The notes beneath the pieces are model-generated. The model had not been told where the DNA came from. It saw only the letters and a program-made list of their open reading frames with translations, and ran no database searches. A DNA stretch of 12,933 nucleotides from Spirochaetota bacterium (lineage in GTDB: Bacteria > Spirochaetota > JAGLSM01). The stretch's first letter is position 1, and each line of letters opens with the position of its first letter. The position numbers and the translations under genes were made by a program. Shown piece by piece: positions 8,022 through 12,933 of this stretch. The stretch covers positions 1 to 12,933 of the forward strand of contig JAGLSM010000015.1 in assembly GCA_023135745.1 (NCBI GenBank), written 5' to 3'.

Positions 8022-8367
8022 CGCTGAGTTCCTCTATAACATTAAACAATCTTGTGCCGTCTTCATATGCGGTATCATGTTTAAAATGTATTTCAGGAAC
8101 ATATTTTATTCTCAGGGCTGATGCAATACGTTTTTTGATAAACCCCTTAGCAGAGTTCAACCCTTCCATTATCGTATCTACTTTATCTTTTTCCAATATT
8201 GAAACATAGATATCGGCATGTTTTAAATCATCACTCATTCTGACTTCAACAAGACTGAAAACAGACTCATTAAGTCTGGGATCTTTTAATCCCCGCCAGA
8301 ATAATCCCGCAATTTCTCTTTTTATTACTTCACCAACCCTTTTAGGCCGGTATGATTTTGCTTCCAT
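7990..8367 (-). CDS. rbfA: 30S ribosome-binding factor A
   Basis: Late-stage 30S maturation factor that binds the 5' helix region of 16S rRNA and is important for growth in the cold. The 125-residue protein shows the family pattern RPKRVGEVIKREIAGL (7-22), KDPRL (28-32), VRMSDDLKHADIYVSIL (42-58), the interrupted KH-type turn NSAKGFIKKR (71-80), and RIKYVPEIHFKHDTAYEDG (86-104). The acidic C-terminal tail (EHQDEDSQ) is variable in the family. It starts 2 nt after the infB stop codon with no strong ribosome-binding site of its own, and its 3' end overlaps truB. Coupled translation of infB-rbfA-truB is therefore likely. Confidence 0.95.
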   Translation of the reverse strand: MEAKSYRPKRVGEVIKREIAGLFWRGLKDPRLNESVFSLVEVRMSDDLKHADIYVSILEKDKVDTIMEGLNSAKGFIKKRIASALRIKYVPEIHFKHDTAYEDGTRLFNVIEELSGDEHQDEDSQ

Positions 8368-8369
8368 TT

Positions 8370-10625
8370 CTATACCAGACTCTTTGCTACTTCCTTGATA
8401 TAATAGCTTTCAAGAATATCTTCAACTTTGATATCGTTATAGTTTTCAATTCCTATACCACATTCAAAACCCTGTTGAACCTCTTTGGCGTCATCTTTAA
8501 ATCTTTTTAGAGAGGCGAGTTTACCGTCGTATATCTCAACACCCTCACGAATAACTCTCACTGAGTTGCCCCTCTGGATTGACCCTTCTGTTACATAACA
8601 TCCGGCAATAACTCCTATTTTTGGAACCTTAAATGTATCCCGAACTTCAGCCGAACCTGTTATCTGCTCAAGAAGATCCGGAGCCATCATACCAACCAAT
8701 GCAGCCTTAAGATCATTTATCGCATCATAAATAACACTGTATCTTTTTATTTCTACTTTTTCCGCGTCTGCCACTTCTTTTGCTCTTACACTTGGTCTTA
8801 CATGAAAACCTATTAGAATCGCGTTTGAAGCTGAAGCAAGCATTACATCACTTTCATTTATAGCACCTGCTGAATGATGAATACATACAAGCCTGACTTC
8901 TTCATTTTTAATTTTTTCAAGTGAGTCCCTTAATGCTTCTGCTGATCCTTGAACGTCAGCCTTAATAACAACCTTAAGGTCCTTCATCTCTCCTGCTTTG
9001 ATCTTTTCAAAAAGGTTATCCATTGTAACTTTCTTGACATTTTTTGCGTCTTCAAAACGTCTTAATTCCTGCCTTTTTGCAGAAATCTGTTTGGCTTTTT
9101 TGTCACTTTCAACAATATGAAAAGGATCTCCCGCCTTAGGTATACCGCTTGATCCTAAAAGTTCAACAGGCATCGCAGGAAGAGCCTCCTGCATAATTTT
9201 ACCGCTGTCATCGAACATTGCTCTCACTTTTCCATAAAATACACCGGCCACAAAATTATCACCGATTTTTATAGTCCCGTTTCTGCATATAATTGTCGCG
9301 ACTGTTCCTTTACCCTGGTCAACCCTTGCTTCAAGTACAACACCGGATGCGACCTTTTTAGGATTAGCCTTTAATTCAAGTATCTCTGATTCCAATAGAA
9401 TTGCTTCAAGAAGATTGTCAATTCCCTCATTTTTCAATGCTGAGACAGGAACACACATAACCTTGCCGCCCCAATCTTCCGGCAGCAGATCCTTATCAGC
9501 TAACTGTTGTTTAACCTTGTCTATATTAGCTTCTTTTCTGTCAATTTTATTAATTGCTACAATAATCGGAGTATTGGCGTCTTTCGCATGATTTATTGCT
9601 TCAACAGTCTGAGGCATTATTCCGTCATCAGCCGCAACAACAAGAACAACAATATCTGTTATACTTGCTCCTCTGGCACGCATCATAGAAAAGGCTTCAT
9701 GACCCGGCGTATCCAGAAAGGTTATTTTACCATGCCCTGTTTCAACCTGATACGCTCCAATATGCTGGGTAATGCCGCCTGATTCTGAAGCTACAACATT
9801 TTCCGATCTTATTGTGTCAAGAAGCTTTGTTTTTCCATGATCCACATGCCCCATTATAGTAACTATAGGCGGCCGCGGAATCATATCTTTTTCATTATCA
9901 GCTGCTTCTTCAATAAGAGTCTCTTCATAAAGAGAGATTGTCTTTACATTACATCCAAATTCAGCCGCTACAAGACTGGCAGTATCAGAATCAATCTGCT
10001 GATTAATTGTAGCCATTACACCCATGCCCATAAGTTTTGCTATTATTTCGTTTGCCTTTAAATTCATCTTCTTGGCAAGTGCTCCAATTGGAACAGTTTC
10101 CATTATTTCAATTTCTTTTGGAACATTATCGTGAGCTTCCTGCTTCTTCTGATGTCTTTGAAGCTCAAACTCTTTTTCCCTTGGATTTGTCTTATCGTGC
10201 CTCTCTCCATGTTTTCTGTCTTTTTCTCTGCCTCTTGCTGGTGATGCATTAATAGTAGGAGGAGTAGGTGCGGTTCCGGGTTTTTTAAAAGATTTTGCTT
10301 TATTATCTGATTCCTTCGATGATACTGCAGCCTCTTTTTTAACAACGTGCACATGCTTCCGCTTAATTACAATTTTCTTTTTTACCAAGGCGACCTTTTT
10401 TACCGGCTTAGCCTCCTCGGATTTTTTCTTTTTAATAAGAGTAACTTTTTTCCCGTCATTTACTTCGCTGAAACCTTTTTCTTTTAAAAGCTTTTTCACC
10501 TTTTTTAATTCAGGATCCGGAACAAGTGTTCCCGGAGAATAACCTGAAAGGCCAAGCTCCTCAAGATGAGAAACCAATTCTGTTGCCTTTAATCCAAATT
10601 TCTTTGCAATTTCGGATACTTTCAT
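8370..10625 (-). CDS. infB: Translation initiation factor IF-2
   Basis: GTPase that brings initiator tRNA to the 30S subunit and promotes subunit joining. In the 751 residues the order is: an N-terminal IF2N domain (1-51), a low-complexity Lys/Glu/Arg-rich linker (about 58-170), a second IF2N domain (about 175-225), the G domain, beta-barrel domain II (about 425-510), domain III (about 535-640) and the fMet-tRNA-binding domain IV (about 655-751). All GTPase motifs are intact: G1 GHVDHGKT (259-266), G2 Thr in GGITQHIGAY (283-292), G3 DTPGHE (305-310), G4 NKID (359-362) and G5 SAL (395-397). The ATG start matches the usual IF2N beginning (MKVSEIAKKFG). It lies 82 nt after nusA, with a small hairpin in the spacer. 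No ylxR or L7Ae-like gene intervenes. Confidence 0.98.
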   Translation of the reverse strand: MKVSEIAKKFGLKATELVSHLEELGLSGYSPGTLVPDPELKKVKKLLKEKGFSEVNDGKKVTLIKKKKSEEAKPVKKVALVKKKIVIKRKHVHVVKKEAAVSSKESDNKAKSFKKPGTAPTPPTINASPARGREKDRKHGERHDKTNPREKEFELQRHQKKQEAHDNVPKEIEIMETVPIGALAKKMNLKANEIIAKLMGMGVMATINQQIDSDTASLVAAEFGCNVKTISLYEETLIEEAADNEKDMIPRPPIVTIMGHVDHGKTKLLDTIRSENVVASESGGITQHIGAYQVETGHGKITFLDTPGHEAFSMMRARGASITDIVVLVVAADDGIMPQTVEAINHAKDANTPIIVAINKIDRKEANIDKVKQQLADKDLLPEDWGGKVMCVPVSALKNEGIDNLLEAILLESEILELKANPKKVASGVVLEARVDQGKGTVATIICRNGTIKIGDNFVAGVFYGKVRAMFDDSGKIMQEALPAMPVELLGSSGIPKAGDPFHIVESDKKAKQISAKRQELRRFEDAKNVKKVTMDNLFEKIKAGEMKDLKVVIKADVQGSAEALRDSLEKIKNEEVRLVCIHHSAGAINESDVMLASASNAILIGFHVRPSVRAKEVADAEKVEIKRYSVIYDAINDLKAALVGMMAPDLLEQITGSAEVRDTFKVPKIGVIAGCYVTEGSIQRGNSVRVIREGVEIYDGKLASLKRFKDDAKEVQQGFECGIGIENYNDIKVEDILESYYIKEVAKSLV

Positions 10626-10674
10626 TCCCTAACTACCCCTATAGCTTAACAAATTCAAAAGATAATATACAACC

Positions 10675-10694
10675 GCTTGATTTCATTATCAAGC
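10675..10694 (-). other. Small intercistronic hairpin between nusA and infB
   Basis: Within the 82-nt spacer the minus-strand RNA can form a perfect 7-bp stem, GCUUGAU pairing with AUCAAGC, around a 6-nt loop. It starts 13 nt after the nusA stop codon. It is followed by AU-rich sequence but no continuous U-run, so it is unlikely to be a full terminator. A processing or 3'-end protection site is possible. The structure is seen in the sequence; its role is inferred. Confidence 0.4.
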
Positions 10695-10707
10695 TTCAAT
10701 TTAAAAA

Positions 10708-12171
10708 TCATTCCTCTTCAAATGCAAGTTCTACTTTACAATGAGGACATACTTTCATATCAACAGTTACTGTTCCTCCACAGTCCCCGCATTCAAACTC
10801 TTCTACTTCCTCAACCTCTTTGCTTACTCCGGCTGATTCTCCCTCGGCACCATAAACATCCTCATCAATTACCTCAACATTTTCTGAGATTATCTTAAGA
10901 ATATCAGCAGCCATTTCATCACTCATACCTTCAAGACCCTTCAACGCATCTTCACTTAGCTCAATAAGATCCTGTATTGACTTAATACCATTGTCTACAA
11001 TAACCTTTATAATTTCAGGAGTAAAACCCGGTATTTCACTAAACTCAACAAGTTCTTCCTGTTCTTCAGGAAGGCTGAAAAGATCCTGTGCTTTTTTAAC
11101 AGATTCCTCAACATATTCCTCTGAATCAAAATCTGCATCAGTCTTAATCTCTATATTCCATCCGGTAAGTCTTGAAGCCAGTCTGACATTTAATCCTTTT
11201 TTTCCTATCGCAAGTGATAGTTGGGTATCAGAATCAGGTACAACAACCATTGCTTCCTTTTTTTCTTCACTTAAGAGCAAAACACGTAGAATTTTTGCCG
11301 GACTCATAGCGTTTTTGATGTATTCCCTTATATCGTCACGATATTTAAGAATATCTATTTTTTCACCGTCAAGTTCTCTTATGATTGTCTGAATCCTGAT
11401 GCCTTTCATTCCAACACAGGCTCCAACCGGATCAATTTCATCTTTTGGAGAAAAAACCGCAATCTTTGTCCTGAATCCGGGCTCGCGGACTATTCCCTTG
11501 ATCTGAACAATATTATCGTAAATTTCCGGAACCTCAAGTTCAAAAAGCTTTTTAACGAATTCAGGCACAGCCCTGGAGATGATTATTTTTGGAACCCTTA
11601 CCCCTTCATCCAGAACGTCATAGAGATAACCCTTCAGCCTGTCTCCTGTTCTGAAATTCTCACGCGGAGACTGATGGTTCCTTGGAAGTATTCCTTCTGC
11701 CTTCCCAAGATTGACATAAATTGTTCCGTTTCTTTCTCTCTGGTAATAACCGTTTATCAACTCGCCTTTACGGGCAATAAACTCGTTATAAATTATATTT
11801 TTTTCTATATCTCTGAGTTTTTGAGTAATAATCTGACGTGCCATCTGGGTTGCAATCCGGCCGAATTCCTTTATCGGATCAAGCTCAATAAGAATCTCAT
11901 CCCCTATTTCAGCTTCCGGATTCAATCCATGCGCGGTATCAAGGTCAATATCAAATACATCATTTTCAACCTCTGCTACTATCTCTTTTTTGGAATACAG
12001 ATGAACATTTCCAGCGCTTTCATCAATCCTGGCAACAGCATTTATATCAGTATGGTATTTTTTCTTGTAAGCAGCTAACAACGCCTTTTCAACCGTTTCA
12101 AGAATAAGCTCTTGAGGAATCCCCGTATCGTGGATTACCTGTCTTAACGCATCACCAAAAGATGACTCCAT
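10708..12171 (-). CDS. nusA: Transcription termination/antitermination factor NusA with C-terminal zinc-ribbon-like tail
   Basis: NusA binds RNA polymerase and nascent RNA and modulates pausing, termination and antitermination. The order is the N-terminal RNAP-binding domain (about 1-125), the S1 domain (about 133-200), KH1 (GMKG at 254-257), KH2 (GKKG at 323-326) and one helix-hairpin-helix acidic-repeat-like domain (about 374-430). An acidic stretch (about 431-460) then leads to a four-cysteine module CGDC...CPHC (C461, C464, C475, C478; spacing C-x2-C-x10-C-x2-C) that ends the 487-residue protein. Such a rubredoxin/zinc-ribbon-like tail is not part of the E. coli or B. subtilis protein. 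The ATG start is preceded by AGGT (12181-12184) at 9 nt, and the protein begins as the family normally does. rimP ends 39 nt upstream, the universal partner order. In E. coli NusA regulates its own operon through leader terminators, which is relevant to the hairpin upstream of rimP. Confidence 0.97.
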   Translation of the reverse strand: MESSFGDALRQVIHDTGIPQELILETVEKALLAAYKKKYHTDINAVARIDESAGNVHLYSKKEIVAEVENDVFDIDLDTAHGLNPEAEIGDEILIELDPIKEFGRIATQMARQIITQKLRDIEKNIIYNEFIARKGELINGYYQRERNGTIYVNLGKAEGILPRNHQSPRENFRTGDRLKGYLYDVLDEGVRVPKIIISRAVPEFVKKLFELEVPEIYDNIVQIKGIVREPGFRTKIAVFSPKDEIDPVGACVGMKGIRIQTIIRELDGEKIDILKYRDDIREYIKNAMSPAKILRVLLLSEEKKEAMVVVPDSDTQLSLAIGKKGLNVRLASRLTGWNIEIKTDADFDSEEYVEESVKKAQDLFSLPEEQEELVEFSEIPGFTPEIIKVIVDNGIKSIQDLIELSEDALKGLEGMSDEMAADILKIISENVEVIDEDVYGAEGESAGVSKEVEEVEEFECGDCGGTVTVDMKVCPHCKVELAFEEE

Positions 12172-12210
12172 AGTTTTTTTACCTGCCTTTAGATTACATA
12201 AATATTAAAA

Positions 12211-12657
12211 TCAATCAACCAGTTTGATTTTTTTTATATCACTCTTGTTTATTTCCTGCTCAGTTCCGTCACTTTTTCTGATAATCAGAGTTTCATCTTT
12301 AAATCCAAGATTCTCTCCTGATTCAGTTATGTCATTTTCAGAGCTTGTGAATTTAACCTCAATATTTTCATTCAAAAAAAACGGAATCTCTTCCAGATTT
12401 TTTAGTTTTCTGTTTATACCGGGAGACGATACCTCAATACTGAATTCAGCATTCACATCAATACTGTCTTCAAGCATCCTGTCCTGAATAAGCTTTGATA
12501 CTTCACCACAATCCTTGTGAGTTATCCCGCCCTTTTTATGAACAACAGTCTGAATCATGTGATGGAGATTCGATACATGAAACTCAATAAGGAAATACCC
12601 ATTTTTTTCGAGTGTTTCTCCAAGAATCTTTTTGTAATGCTCAACGTCAAATCCCAT
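12211..12657 (-). CDS. rimP: Ribosome maturation factor RimP
   Basis: Assists assembly of the 30S subunit, particularly the 3' head domain. The 148-residue protein has the N-terminal alpha/beta domain with GGITHKDCGEVSKLI (43-57) and the family signature FSIEVSSPGINRKL (72-85), followed by a small SH3-like C-terminal domain (about 88-148) ending in DIKKIKLVD. The ATG is the only reasonable start: reading upstream in frame there is no other start codon before a TAA stop. A weak GGGA lies 8 nt upstream. It is the first gene of the cluster, with a promoter-like sequence and a hairpin-plus-U-run in front of it. nusA follows after 39 nt. Confidence 0.95.
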   Translation of the reverse strand: MGFDVEHYKKILGETLEKNGYFLIEFHVSNLHHMIQTVVHKKGGITHKDCGEVSKLIQDRMLEDSIDVNAEFSIEVSSPGINRKLKNLEEIPFFLNENIEVKFTSSENDITESGENLGFKDETLIIRKSDGTEQEINKSDIKKIKLVD

Positions 12658-12690
12658 TCCATTATCCCGACATGCATGTTAAAATAGTAC

Positions 12691-12723
12691 AAAAAAAAGA
12701 GCTCCCTTCGCCGGAACCCCTTT
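12691..12723 (-). terminator. Intrinsic-terminator-like hairpin in the rimP leader (possible attenuator)
   Basis: On the minus-strand transcript GGGGUUCC (12713-12720) can pair with GGGAGCUC (12699-12706), using five Watson-Crick pairs, two G-U pairs and one G-G mismatch, around the loop GGCGAA (12707-12712). Eight consecutive U residues follow (12691-12698), and the first three can also pair with an AAA (12721-12723) on the 5' side. It lies between the predicted promoter and the rimP start, so it would end transcripts after about 50 nt. It may act as a leader attenuator. Alternatively it may end a transcript coming from beyond the right edge. The stem is moderate because of the mismatch and wobbles. 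Confidence 0.5.
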
Positions 12724-12747
12724 ATGAAAAGCTTAATCTTTGAATCA

Positions 12748-12775
12748 ATATTAAGCACTATAAATAATAAGTCAA
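12748..12775 (-). promoter_or_regulatory. Putative sigma70-type promoter of the rimP-nusA-infB operon
   Basis: The minus strand reads TTGACT (12770-12775; 5 of 6 matches to TTGACA), a 16-bp spacer and TAATAT (12748-12753; 4 of 6 matches to TATAAT), in an AT-rich setting. Initiation would fall near base 12741, about 85 nt before the rimP ATG and roughly 20 nt before the leader hairpin. It is the only convincing promoter upstream of rimP in the window. Confidence 0.5.
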
Positions 12776-12805
12776 GATTTTTTTCTTTAGTAGGGTGAAT
12801 TTATA

Positions 12806-12915
12806 TATTGGATGGAGTCGGAGGTGCAAGCTGGGATATTGGATGTGGATTGGGGTCGGAGGTGGATGTAGGATTTGGTTGGTTGAGGGTCGGATAGAAC
12901 ACGGATTGGGGTTGA
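12806..12915. repeat. G/T-rich non-coding region with short imperfect direct repeats
   Basis: This stretch at the right edge has a strong strand bias: on the + strand it is mainly G and T with few C residues, unlike the rest of the window. GTCGGAGGTG occurs exactly twice (12817-12826 and 12855-12864), with a partial third copy, GTCGGA, at 12889-12894. GGATTGGGGT also occurs twice (12847-12856 and 12903-12912), and GGAT or GGATG recurs several more times. Two minus-strand frames happen to stay open, but they encode Pro/Ser/Thr-rich low-complexity sequence with no recognisable family, and they end well before rimP. I treat the region as non-coding. The repeat may continue beyond the window. Confidence 0.5.
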
Positions 12916-12933
12916 GTAGACTGAGAACTCACT

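Noticed and set aside
10991..11392. 133-codon + strand open frame opposite nusA (and similar ones at 11674-12078 and 10037-10252)
   Set aside because: These are Ser/Phe/Leu-rich translations antisense to nusA or infB with no family likeness; they arise from the codon usage of the real genes.
12776..12933. Two open minus-strand frames at the right edge that could be the end of an upstream gene
   Set aside because: They translate to Pro/Ser/Thr-rich low-complexity sequence from a biased repeat region, with no family signature. Two frames being open together points to composition rather than coding.
12658..12933. Search for a tRNA gene (such as metY of the E. coli operon) upstream of rimP
   Set aside because: No cloverleaf arms, T-loop motif or CCA end could be found in this stretch.
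1..12933. CRISPR arrays, insertion sequences, defence genes or other accessory systems
   Set aside because: No regularly spaced repeats, transposase-like proteins or unrecognised gene clusters are present; the window is filled by conserved housekeeping genes.

Overview
The window is a bacterial chromosome segment, AT-rich by eye (about 40% GC), in which every recognisable gene lies on the minus strand. Read in the direction of transcription (high to low coordinates) the order is rimP, nusA, infB, rbfA, truB, ribF, rpsO, pnp, an M16 zinc peptidase, dut, an RNase J family nuclease, and the 5' end of lysC, which runs off the left edge. The core order rimP-nusA-infB-rbfA-truB-rpsO-pnp is widespread in bacteria. 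The continuation pnp-M16 peptidase-dut is the arrangement I associate with Desulfobacterota (former Deltaproteobacteria). That assignment is an inference from gene order and general protein character, not from a database search.

Right end (12658-12933): a non-coding stretch. The outermost ~125 bases are G/T-rich on the + strand, with short imperfect repeats. Next comes a sigma70-like promoter reading leftwards (12748-12775), and then a hairpin followed by eight U residues in the transcript (12691-12723), before rimP begins. This looks like the main operon promoter with a leader terminator or attenuator.

Middle (6211-12657): translation and transcription factors packed tightly. RimP and RbfA mature the 30S subunit, NusA controls elongation and termination, IF2 starts translation, TruB modifies tRNA U55, and RibF makes FMN and FAD. 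Three junctions (infB/rbfA, rbfA/truB, truB/ribF) are overlapping or 2 nt apart. NusA carries a C-terminal four-cysteine zinc-ribbon-like tail. The extra genes often inserted in this cluster (ylxR, an L7Ae-like gene, ylxP, nrnA) are absent.

Left (248-6210): a 119-nt spacer with possible leader structure precedes rpsO. pnp, the peptidase, dut and the RNase J gene follow. A 3'-5' exoribonuclease (PNPase) and an RNase J nuclease therefore sit in one apparent transcription unit. The unit ends at a perfect 15-bp inverted repeat (326-368), after which a good promoter (284-312) starts lysC.

I found no mobile element, CRISPR array, tRNA, rRNA or defence system. The window is essentially a conserved housekeeping operon; the most interesting parts are its regulatory DNA, the NusA tail and the RNase J gene.
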